Source of the DNA: Firm-04 sp045627405
GTDB taxonomy: Bacteria > Bacillota > Clostridia > Oscillospirales > Ruminococcaceae
Length of the DNA: 64,000 nucleotides
Assembly: GCA_045627405.1 (NCBI GenBank)
Contig: JAZQNP010000092.1
Coordinates: forward strand, 1-64,000
Direction of reading: 5' to 3'
Part shown: in pieces, positions 42,441 through 49,765 of the stretch
Position numbering within the stretch: position 1 is the first letter of the stretch
Layout: each line of letters opens with the position of its first letter
Translations under genes and position numbers: made by a program
Notes under the pieces: model-generated
What the model saw: only the letters and a program-made list of their open reading frames with translations
What the model was told of the DNA's origin: nothing
The model's database searches: none

Positions 42441-42470
42441 CCCCGTACAGTTATCCTGTACGGGGCGTTT
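42441..42470 (-). terminator. Terminator after the SpoIID-like gene
   Basis: A 10-bp perfect stem (CCCCGTACAG with CTGTACGGGG) lies just past the stop at 42472. The minus-strand tail TGCTTTGATTATA is moderately T-rich. Confidence 0.75.
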
Positions 42471-42471
42471 T

Positions 42472-43935
42472 CTATTCATTTTGGGAAGTCGTATTGACCG
42501 ACAGATCGGTCTGCGATCCCGAAGCAGCACTGCTTTGTGCCGTTGACGAGGAGCTGATGTCAGAACTCGTCGTCGTATCGGATGTCGAACTCACGGAAGA
42601 AGCCGTGGTAGATGTCGTATCTTTGGTCGTTGCCGAGGTATACTTTGTCTCAATCACCGCATGGGTTGCACTCGGATCGGAGTAATCAGCACTTTCGGTC
42701 ATCGCAATATTGGCGGATGCCGCCTCTGTGCCTTCCTGGTAAACGAATTCAAATTTTGGTGATTTCAAACCAAGAACAGCACGCAGATCATTTCCTTTGA
42801 CACGCACAGTACCGCCGATCACGGCATAGGCGACATAGCCGCCTTCTCCGTATTCGAGTTTGATCCATTCATACGGTGTGCCTGACAATGTAACACCGTA
42901 GGTATTTTGGAGCTTGGCTTTCAGTGTGCTTGCAGAATAGACCTTATAGGAGTTATAATGCGGATCCGAAGTTTCATCGTGCTTCACAGGGATGCTGACA
43001 AGGTAGGGAATATCAGCGAAGAAGACATCCTTACAGGATGCCGTAGCACCGCCGCTGGAAGCGTAGAACATCGTCAATGCCGGCTGATTGTTGTAATACA
43101 CAGCAATGCCGAGCACGGATCTGACTGCATCAATGATTTTTTGCGAGGGATTGGACTTGCAGGCGAGACCGGACGGTCCGCCGTTGTAGATATAGAACGT
43201 ATAGGCGGCAACCGCCTGTGCTTTCAAAGCTTCGGTAGAGAAGCTGGAACCCATCTCGTTATTGACGATCTGGGCAATGATATTGACGACTGTATCGGTT
43301 TTGCCGTTTACAGTCAGCCGTTCGGTTTCCGGAGTACCCGTTTGAACGAGTTTGGTACCGGGATAATAAAATGCTAAGATTTGATCATACGTCCAACCGT
43401 CATACATAGCATAGAAATTCGCGCCGTTCTGGCTCATGCCAACGCCGTGTCCGAATCCGGACGAATAGAACACAACGCTGTCGGGATCAGCGACGATCGT
43501 GGTAGAAGCTGTAATCGTCGGTTCCGCGATTGTAGTAATCGTGGTTGTAACGGTCTCATCGAGGATGGTATCTGTTATCGCTGCAGTTGTCGTCGTAAGC
43601 GGGTCGTCCGGCTCCGTGTTTGCTGCCTCGTAGCTCGTCAGGGAAAGACTGTCCTCATATTCATAGAGATTTGCTTTCCAATCGGAGTCAACAGTATAAT
43701 ACGCATCTGCATCTGCGGAAAGCTCCGTCAGACTGTCCTCCGGCATGACCGGTCCTGTGATGGCTTGTACGTCCACCGCATTCGCGTGAAATCCCGAAGA
43801 GGCGGCATATGCAGTATCGGCAGCTCCTGAGCGCTGCGCAGCGGCACTGTCGCCCTGTACGCCACATGTACTGGTGAAGCACAGAGCAGTAGAAACCAGA
43901 ATCGCTACGCGGCTTCGTCGCATTCGAGCTTGCAT
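42472..43935 (-). CDS. Secreted SpoIID/LytB-like protein with circularly permuted domain order
   Basis: 487 residues, with an N-terminal signal segment and a Thr-rich spacer at about 107-150. The motif GFGHGVGMSQ (160-169), which ends the SpoIID domain in B. subtilis, comes first. The catalytic region follows: VNNEMG with E227, then EALKAQAVAAYTF at 235-247, then ASSGGATASC and a segment ending LGLKSPKFEF. The C-terminal 60 residues are Ser/Thr-rich. SpoIID is a lytic transglycosylase that cuts peptidoglycan stripped of stem peptides. All motif blocks are present, only their order is rotated. Whether it acts in sporulation or vegetative wall turnover is unknown. The ATG at 43935 follows GGAGAG. 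Confidence 0.85.
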   Translation of the reverse strand: MQARMRRSRVAILVSTALCFTSTCGVQGDSAAAQRSGAADTAYAASSGFHANAVDVQAITGPVMPEDSLTELSADADAYYTVDSDWKANLYEYEDSLSLTSYEAANTEPDDPLTTTTAAITDTILDETVTTTITTIAEPTITASTTIVADPDSVVFYSSGFGHGVGMSQNGANFYAMYDGWTYDQILAFYYPGTKLVQTGTPETERLTVNGKTDTVVNIIAQIVNNEMGSSFSTEALKAQAVAAYTFYIYNGGPSGLACKSNPSQKIIDAVRSVLGIAVYYNNQPALTMFYASSGGATASCKDVFFADIPYLVSIPVKHDETSDPHYNSYKVYSASTLKAKLQNTYGVTLSGTPYEWIKLEYGEGGYVAYAVIGGTVRVKGNDLRAVLGLKSPKFEFVYQEGTEAASANIAMTESADYSDPSATHAVIETKYTSATTKDTTSTTASSVSSTSDTTTSSDISSSSTAQSSAASGSQTDLSVNTTSQNE

Positions 43936-44416
43936 AGTTTCTCTCCAATATTCAATCTCACCGGCTGAAACCGGCTTTATTTCCCCAAGATTGTTGTGGG
44001 GATTTTGTCTAATCGTTTGTGTCGTCCTTTCGCGGCAGGCATGGAGCAGCCGCGCGCACCATAGGAAAAGCGCATCTCACATCCTTTGAATTATGAAATT
44101 GATGGTAATAACCGGTAGAAAACTGTTTATGAAAAACAGAAAATCCAAAACAGATGCGGCGCGCTCAGAGAAGAGGTGCAGTTTCTCGTTCTATTGCAAA
44201 CAGAATTCATTCTGCGAATCTATCTCTTTTGCTGCGGGAAATCATATCACAAAAAATGTGTTGTGCGCCGCAAGGAGTCCTGCGTTGCGTGCGGCAGTGC
44301 GCCGCAATCGCGTGTGATATGAAGCAGCATATTCCGCATGCAGTCGATTGGATGGGAGATAAAACCGTCCGTTTCATCATCGAATCCGCAGGAGGGCATA
44401 CGAATCATGACCCTGA
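43936..44416 (-). promoter_or_regulatory. 481-base control region of the SpoIID-like gene
   Basis: No gene is visible. On the minus strand an extended -10 (TG-A-TATGAT, 44249-44241) lacks a good -35. The 11-mer TTGCGGCGCAC occurs twice (44273-44263 and 44307-44297), the first copy covering the -35 position. The resulting leader would be about 300 bases. Near its end are CCCCA/TGGGG (about 43984-44001) and a repeat of AGCCGGT, which could fold. I compared it by eye with c-di-AMP and c-di-GMP riboswitches and found no match. A terminator for the sortase gene was not found. Confidence 0.45.
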
Positions 44417-45979
44417 TCAATCATCTGTCGGCCCATAGGGGACAAAGAGATCGGGATCGTAGTTCATGCTATGGTTGTTATAATATGATAAAGGATACAG
44501 TGCGTTGGTATTATATCCGCTGTTCTCGGTTCCCTCATAAGGATCCTCACCGGTACGCAGCATTCTTGCCATCACAATGAGTTTGGCGTTGGCTACCGTG
44601 CTGTTGCAAGTGTAAAGCGTCAGCAGGGGATCGCCGTAGGTCACATCGACATCGTTATAAATAATGTTGCGCTTCTTGGCTTCATTGACATAATCGTAAA
44701 ATTCTGTCTCGCTGTTGAAGTAGAGTGAGTTCCAGCAGTCGAACGCATACTCAGATTCCGTGTCTTCGCTGTCCACAAGAAATACCGCAAAGATCTTATA
44801 GTCATAGTTCTTATACAGCGACTGCAAGTGTACAATCGGATGTTCAGAGTAATAACTGTAATTCCGGATATAATCTTTGAGACTGCCGAACATGGAACGG
44901 TTGTTCATGTTATGACCGTATATTACAAGATTATCGGAGTTCTTTGAAATGCGTCTGTGATTGACGACCTCATCAAAGTGGCAGCGATAATCGAGGAAAA
45001 TACAGCCGGCTTTGCTGGTTTCCTGATTGAAGGAACGATTGAGATAATAGTCGTTGGTGTTAACCGAGATGTCGTCAGATTTTTTCTGCACGACAGGGTA
45101 GCTGATTTCCGTGTCAGGGATCGTAATATACCCGACGAGATCGGGATTCTGACTCAGGAGCAAATCAGCGATTTCGTTCTGCTCTAAATATTCAACCACG
45201 GTACCTGTTTCAGGATCCGTGACATAGGAATCCTCTGAGAAGCCTCTGTTGCTGCGTGTCTCTGCGAGTCGGTTCTGGATTTCTTCATACTCCTTTCCGG
45301 AGTGATACAGCATCAAGTAATAGTTGCTGATCAGGAAGGTACAGACCCCGACAACGACCAGAGCTGAGAAAAATATAATTTTACGAATGGATTCCAGCAG
45401 AGAGTCCCCGCGCCAAGGGAAGATATATTTTAATATATCAACAAATGTAAACTTGCGCTTTTTCTTTCTCTTTTGATTTCCGTTCTGTGCCTTGGATTTG
45501 GTTCCGGCATTCGGGCTTGTCCCGGATTTCCTTCCGGCTCCTGAACCAGTATCCGCAGGAGTTCCGGCTTTCTTTCCGGTAGTTGCTTTCTTGTCAGAAT
45601 TGGTCTTCGGCTGTTTCTGCTTCGTGGCAGCAGAAGCATTTGCATTGCGTTCCTCAAAAGAGTTTGCGGCGGACGGCGGCTCATTCAATCGGCGTTTCTG
45701 CTCAATTTCTTCGAGTATTGCCGTCACATCGCCCGTTTTCTGGCTCACACTGTCATTGGTATCCGAAGTTCCCTCCGCTGAGCGGTCTGCGCCGTGCGAT
45801 TCCGCATGTCCTGCGGCTTCCGCATTTGCATTCAGCTCATTGTCGGTTCGTCCGTTCACCGCAGAAGCGGCTTTGTCCGTCAGAGACGGCGAGCCTGAAA
45901 CGGTAGAGGACGCCTGATCCTCAGGGGAGATCCCCGTCAGATCGTCGGCATAATTTGGTTCACGATTGTTTTTTTGCAT
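44417..45979 (-). CDS. Class B-like sortase with a long disordered cytoplasmic N-terminus
   Basis: 520 residues. Residues 1-175 are low-complexity and hydrophilic (Ala, Thr, Ser, Lys), ending in RKKKRK. A TM helix spans about 200-222. The sortase domain has the catalytic His356 in IYGHNM, Cys458 in LYTCNS and Arg472 or Arg475 in ARMLR. The long insert before the cysteine fits class B. Sortases join surface proteins to the wall; in Ruminococcus they anchor scaffoldins. No pilin or sorting-signal protein is next to it, so the substrate is unknown. It lies 83 bases downstream of the CinA-like gene on the same strand. Confidence 0.92.
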   Translation of the reverse strand: MQKNNREPNYADDLTGISPEDQASSTVSGSPSLTDKAASAVNGRTDNELNANAEAAGHAESHGADRSAEGTSDTNDSVSQKTGDVTAILEEIEQKRRLNEPPSAANSFEERNANASAATKQKQPKTNSDKKATTGKKAGTPADTGSGAGRKSGTSPNAGTKSKAQNGNQKRKKKRKFTFVDILKYIFPWRGDSLLESIRKIIFFSALVVVGVCTFLISNYYLMLYHSGKEYEEIQNRLAETRSNRGFSEDSYVTDPETGTVVEYLEQNEIADLLLSQNPDLVGYITIPDTEISYPVVQKKSDDISVNTNDYYLNRSFNQETSKAGCIFLDYRCHFDEVVNHRRISKNSDNLVIYGHNMNNRSMFGSLKDYIRNYSYYSEHPIVHLQSLYKNYDYKIFAVFLVDSEDTESEYAFDCWNSLYFNSETEFYDYVNEAKKRNIIYNDVDVTYGDPLLTLYTCNSTVANAKLIVMARMLRTGEDPYEGTENSGYNTNALYPLSYYNNHSMNYDPDLFVPYGPTDD

Positions 45980-46062
45980 AGCAAAAGAACGCCTCCATCA
46001 TCTGCACGGATGCACCGATCAGTACACGCGAGTGAACCGCGGGCTGTCAGAAGCATTCATGC

Positions 46063-46641
46063 TCAGGTCATGCTGCGCGGGTCAAGTTCAGCCCGTGCGA
46101 GCAAAATTTGTTTCGCAATCTGAAACACGCATACAGCGGTCATGTGCCGGATGCCGCTTCGATCAAGGTTCCCCAGTTCGGAGAAATCCAGCTTTGCGGC
46201 AGCCACCTGATTCCGAAAGGCGAAGCCCGCGTAAACGGTTCCGACAGGAAGTTCTGCGGAGCCGCCGCCGGGTCCGGCCAGTCCGGTTACTGTCAGGCAT
46301 AAATCCGCGCCTGAAAGACGCGACAGCCCTTCCGCCATAGCATAAGCAGTCTGGCGGCTGACAGCACCGTATTGATCGAGGATACCGGACGGTACATGAA
46401 GCAAGTTACGCTTCATCCGATCAGAATAGGTGCAAATACCAAGCTCAAAAACCTGAGATGCGCCTGGCACTGATGTAATACGTTCGGAGAGCAGACCGCC
46501 TGTCAGGCTTTCGCCTGTTGCGACAGATAGGCTATTCTCCGATAATAATTGTACTACATCAGGGCAGTCTTTGTCAAGATTTCCATGTAGAATTTCAGAA
46601 TCTTTACCATACTCTTCGCAAATGACATCCTGAATATGCAT
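46063..46641 (-). CDS. pncC: CinA C-terminal domain protein (nicotinamide-nucleotide amidase)
   Basis: 192 residues, consisting only of the CinA-C (PncC) domain after a short N-terminal extension. Conserved blocks are SVATGESLTGGLLSERIT, VFELGICTYSD, GAVSRQTAYAMAEG and the C-terminal VTGLAGPGGG with PVGTVYAG. The enzyme hydrolyses NMN to nicotinate mononucleotide and ammonia, recycling NAD. The usual N-terminal MoaB-like domain of full CinA is absent. Its promoter is uncertain: TATAAT occurs about 60 bases upstream without a good -35. Confidence 0.88.
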   Translation of the reverse strand: MHIQDVICEEYGKDSEILHGNLDKDCPDVVQLLSENSLSVATGESLTGGLLSERITSVPGASQVFELGICTYSDRMKRNLLHVPSGILDQYGAVSRQTAYAMAEGLSRLSGADLCLTVTGLAGPGGGSAELPVGTVYAGFAFRNQVAAAKLDFSELGNLDRSGIRHMTAVCVFQIAKQILLARAELDPRSMT

Positions 46642-46849
46642 ATTTCCTCCAAATTTTACATTCTGTTTGTGAATGAAGTGTGAATTTGTAATTATATATA
46701 CCGTTTAATTTATCAACATTTTCCGATTTTCTCCGACACAGAACACAATATGTAGTTTTCAGAGAAAATATCACGATTTTTTTGATGTAGCGTTCATGTC
46801 GGGCTTGCTGAACGGTTTCATGTGTCAAAATGACATGATACGGCACTAT

Positions 46850-46891
46850 ATATAGAAAAGCGCATCCCTTGAAGTTTCATCCAAGGGATGC
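46850..46891 (-). terminator. Terminator of the aminotransferase gene
   Basis: A 10-bp perfect stem (GCATCCCTTG with CAAGGGATGC, 46862-46891) is followed on the minus strand by GCTTTTCTATATAT. The rest of the 263-base gap (46642-46904) is AT-rich and holds no gene that I can see. Confidence 0.85.
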
Positions 46892-46904
46892 TGCTTTGTG
46901 CAGT

Positions 46905-48107
46905 TTACTTCCCGTACGCCTGTGCGAGCTTTTGGAATGCCGGCAGACTGCGCTCGATCATTTCCGTGGTGACACAGTAAGCGATACGGACGTAGCCCTC
47001 GCAGCCAAACGAATCCGACGGAACGAGCAGCAGTTCAAATTCGCGTGCTTTTTTACAGAATGCGTTTGCATCCGGTTCCAGAGCCTGTACCCAGAGATAG
47101 AAAGCTCCGTCCGGATTGATGCAGCGATAACCGTACGCAGTCAAGTTGTTGTAGAGCAGATCGCGATTTTTGCGATAGACAGTGAGGTCAGCGGTTTTTC
47201 CGAGATTCTCTGCAACCACGCGCTGCATCATGCTCGGTGCGCAGACGAATCCGAGTGCTCTGCCGGCACCGCACACTGCCGCATATACGAGGCTGCTGTC
47301 CTGCATGTTCGGGGATACGACAATGTAGCCGATGCGCTCGCCGGGCAGAGACAGTGATTTGCTGTATGAATAGCAGACAAAAGTATTGTCATACAGATTG
47401 GTGAGATACGGAACGACAGCGGTATCATCATAGACCAGTTCGCGGTACGGCTCATCTGCAATCAGATAGATCGGATGACCGTATTCTGTTTCCCTCTCAC
47501 GGAGAATGCCGCAGAACGCTTTGAGATTCTCTTCGGTGAAGATGACACCGGTCGGATTGTTCGGCGTGTTGATGATCACCGCTTTGGTGTCCGGCGTAAT
47601 CAGTTCACTGAATGCGGCAAGATTCATCTGGAAATTTTCTGTATCGGCAGGAACAACAGTCAGCTTTGCACCGGCTGCCTCGACGAAGACGCGATATTCC
47701 GGGAAGAACGGTGCGAACGTCATGCAGGTATCGCCCGGACAGAGAATCGCGTGGAGTGTAACGGTCAGAGATGCGGCTGCTCCGCATGTCATGTAGATGT
47801 TGGAGGCAGAGATGCCGGCGTTGAAACGGCTGTTCAGATCATCTGCGATTCTTTTGCGGGTCGGTTCTGCGCCGACGGCAGAAGTGTAGCCGTGCAGCAG
47901 CACGGAATCCGTTTCATCCATCAGTCTGCGCATGGAGGCGTGTACTGTCTCCGGAGCAGGAACACTCGGATTGCCGAGGCTGAAATCAAACACATTTTCT
48001 CTGCCGATCTCCTGCGCGCGGCGGTTGCCGTATTCAAATGTTTCGCGGATGACAGAAGGAGCCTGTCCGAGTGCCAGCATAGATGTACTATACGGTTGGA
48101 AAGCCAT
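46905..48107 (-). CDS. Pyridoxal phosphate-dependent aminotransferase, class I/II
   Basis: 400 residues. The PLP fold-type I motifs are GAAASLTVTLHAIL, NTPNNPTGV, the Asp/Tyr block LIADEPYRELVY and the Schiff-base Lys in CYSYSKSLSLPGERIGY. This group includes aspartate/aromatic aminotransferases with broad specificity; the exact amino acid cannot be read from sequence. I chose the ATG at 48107, behind AAGAGG and a clear promoter, rather than the longer frame to 48248. Confidence 0.9.
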   Translation of the reverse strand: MAFQPYSTSMLALGQAPSVIRETFEYGNRRAQEIGRENVFDFSLGNPSVPAPETVHASMRRLMDETDSVLLHGYTSAVGAEPTRKRIADDLNSRFNAGISASNIYMTCGAAASLTVTLHAILCPGDTCMTFAPFFPEYRVFVEAAGAKLTVVPADTENFQMNLAAFSELITPDTKAVIINTPNNPTGVIFTEENLKAFCGILRERETEYGHPIYLIADEPYRELVYDDTAVVPYLTNLYDNTFVCYSYSKSLSLPGERIGYIVVSPNMQDSSLVYAAVCGAGRALGFVCAPSMMQRVVAENLGKTADLTVYRKNRDLLYNNLTAYGYRCINPDGAFYLWVQALEPDANAFCKKAREFELLLVPSDSFGCEGYVRIAYCVTTEMIERSLPAFQKLAQAYGK

Positions 48108-48168
48108 AGGTGAAAACCTCTTTTCTGATGAATTTGACACAAACCGCACAACGGTCTGCCCTGTATGT

Positions 48169-48197
48169 ATGATACCAGAAAAATCAGGATTTGTCAA
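48169..48197 (-). promoter_or_regulatory. Promoter of the aminotransferase gene
   Basis: On the minus strand, consensus -35 TTGACA (48197-48192), a 17-base spacer and -10 TATCAT (48174-48169). Confidence 0.85.
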
Positions 48198-48290
48198 CCG
48201 GAGAAGATGCGGTGAATTTCCGAATCCGACAAAATCTGCACAGCACATGCGCTATACTGAATCTATAAACAGAGAAAGGATGACCGCAAA

Positions 48291-48635
48291 ATGGTTGAAA
48301 TCAAACAGGAGCCGCAGAAACTGACGGTATTTTTAAGCGGAGAAATTGACCATCACCATGCAAAGGAAATTCGTGAGACGGTTGATTATGCCGTGCGCGA
48401 ACAGCTCCCGCCGGTGGTGGTGCTGGATTTTCGCCGTGTGACTTTTATGGACAGTTCCGGTATCGGACTGATCATGGGACGCGCACATTTAATGGAGGAA
48501 TACGGCGGGGTACTGGAAATCCACAATCCCTCGCCGCAGATCAGAAAAGTGCTGCGTATTTCCGGTGCGGACAGGCTTGCTGTCCTGCGGACGCAGACAT
48601 TCGGAAAGGAACAGGATCATGAATACGCTCAATGA
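48291..48635 (+). CDS. spoIIAA: Anti-sigma F factor antagonist SpoIIAA
   Basis: 114 residues, STAS fold. The phosphorylation site is in FMDSSGIGLIMGR (DSSG motif). Dephosphorylated SpoIIAA frees sigma-F from SpoIIAB in the forespore. First gene of a three-gene operon with spoIIAB and sigF in the canonical order. A sigma-H-type promoter, as in Bacillus, was not recognisable; TATACT at 48253-48258 is the only -10-like element. Confidence 0.93.
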   Translation: MVEIKQEPQKLTVFLSGEIDHHHAKEIRETVDYAVREQLPPVVVLDFRRVTFMDSSGIGLIMGRAHLMEEYGGVLEIHNPSPQIRKVLRISGADRLAVLRTQTFGKEQDHEYAQ

Positions 48636-49080
48636 ATTAAAATGCACATTTCCGGCGCGCTCTGAAAACGAGAGCTTTGCAAGAACGATGGTATGTGCCT
48701 TTGCTGCACAGTTGGATCCGACGGTTGAAGATCTCGCAGATCTGCGGACAGCAGTTTCCGAAGCCGTGACAAACAGCATTGTCCACGCCTATCGCGGGTG
48801 TGAGGACGGCATTGTGTCCGTGACAGTGCGCCTATTGCCCGGCGCGGTGATCTACATACGGATTTCCGATCGCGGCTGCGGCATTGCTGACATCGGACAG
48901 GCGATGACGCCGCTCTATTCCAGCGCGCCGGCAGAAGAGCGGGCGGGACTTGGATTCACAGTGATGCAGAGCTTCACTGACAAGCTCACTGTCCGGAGCA
49001 AGATTGGCAGCGGCACGACGGTTGTCATGAGAAAGTGTATGCGTCATGCAGACGAAGCAGATGCCGAAACCTGCGGTTGA
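48619..49080 (+). CDS. spoIIAB: Anti-sigma F factor SpoIIAB
   Basis: 153 residues. GHKL kinase fold with N-box DLRTAVSEAVTNSIVHAY and G-boxes DRGCGIADI and RAGLGFTVMQSF. It binds and inhibits sigma-F and phosphorylates SpoIIAA. The ATG at 48619 lies inside the end of spoIIAA (17-base overlap), giving coupled translation. Confidence 0.94.
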   Translation: MNTLNELKCTFPARSENESFARTMVCAFAAQLDPTVEDLADLRTAVSEAVTNSIVHAYRGCEDGIVSVTVRLLPGAVIYIRISDRGCGIADIGQAMTPLYSSAPAEERAGLGFTVMQSFTDKLTVRSKIGSGTTVVMRKCMRHADEADAETCG

Positions 49081-49717
49081 TGCGGAGGCGCATCTTGGGC
49101 TTGCACATCTGTGTGCGAACCGATTTCGCGAACGCGGCATTGAATACGAAGAATTGTATTCCGCTGCCTGTATGGGACTGGTCAAGGCGGCGAATGCGTT
49201 TGATTTGTCGCGTGGTGTATGCTTTTCGACCTATGCAGTGCCGGTGATTATGGGTGAGATTCGGCGTTTGTTTCGGGAAGGAAAAAGTGTACACATCGGA
49301 AGAAAGCTGCAAACGCTGTCTGCGCAGGCGATGAAGATCTGTGATGCACTGCGGCAGGAAACCGGAAAGGAGCCGACGGTCAGACAGCTTGCCGACGCGC
49401 TGCAAATATCCGAGGCGTATGCCGCGGAGGTGCTGAGTGTCTCACAGCCGACAGTTTCTCTGACTGTTCAGACGGATGACGGACTGAAAGAAATGGCATT
49501 GACCGTACCTTCTCCGGAAACTGCGCTGACGGAGCATCTGGCATTGCAGCAGGTCTTGTCACTGCTCTCGGAAAAAGACCGTTTGCTGCTGGATCTGCGT
49601 TACGAACAATGTTTGACACAGTCTGAGACAGGCAGACGTCTCGGCATGACACAGGTGCAGGTTTCCCGTCGGGAGAAAAAGCTGCTCTTGTTTCTGCGGA
49701 ATGAGCTTCTGAAATAA
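49046..49717 (+). CDS. sigF: RNA polymerase sigma-F factor
   Basis: 223 residues. Region 2 has EELYSAACMGLVKAANAFD, followed by STYAVPVIMGEIRRL; region 3 and a region 4 helix-turn-helix (SETGRRLGMTQVQVSRREK) follow. These match the sporulation sigma-F/sigma-B group. It directs early forespore transcription. It overlaps spoIIAB by 35 bases; an internal ATG at 49061 is a possible alternative start. The gene argues for present or ancestral sporulation ability. Confidence 0.94.
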   Translation: MQTKQMPKPAVDAEAHLGLAHLCANRFRERGIEYEELYSAACMGLVKAANAFDLSRGVCFSTYAVPVIMGEIRRLFREGKSVHIGRKLQTLSAQAMKICDALRQETGKEPTVRQLADALQISEAYAAEVLSVSQPTVSLTVQTDDGLKEMALTVPSPETALTEHLALQQVLSLLSEKDRLLLDLRYEQCLTQSETGRRLGMTQVQVSRREKKLLLFLRNELLK

Positions 49718-49723
49718 AACAAG

Positions 49724-49758
49724 GGGACATCCGGCGATTCGGATGTCCCTTTTGAGTT
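49724..49758 (+). terminator. Terminator of the spoIIA operon
   Basis: A 10-bp perfect stem (GGGACATCCG with CGGATGTCCC) is followed by TTTTGAGTTTT. Confidence 0.9.
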
Positions 49759-49765
49759 TTGAATA

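Noticed and set aside
43936..44240. c-di-AMP or c-di-GMP riboswitch in the SpoIID-like leader
   Set aside because: Fragments such as GAAAGG and paired GC blocks are there, but the conserved cores of neither class could be found.
46690..46720. Promoter of the CinA-like gene at TATATAATTA
   Set aside because: TATAAT is present but the nearest -35-like element is 14 bases away; spacing too short to call.
46805..46860. Second parS-like site (GGTTTCATGTGTCAAAATG)
   Set aside because: Only one arm fits; there is no matching TGAAACA.
48186..48200. Spo0A box upstream of spoIIAA (TTGTCAA)
   Set aside because: It differs from TGTCGAA and coincides with the -35 of the divergent aminotransferase promoter, which explains it.
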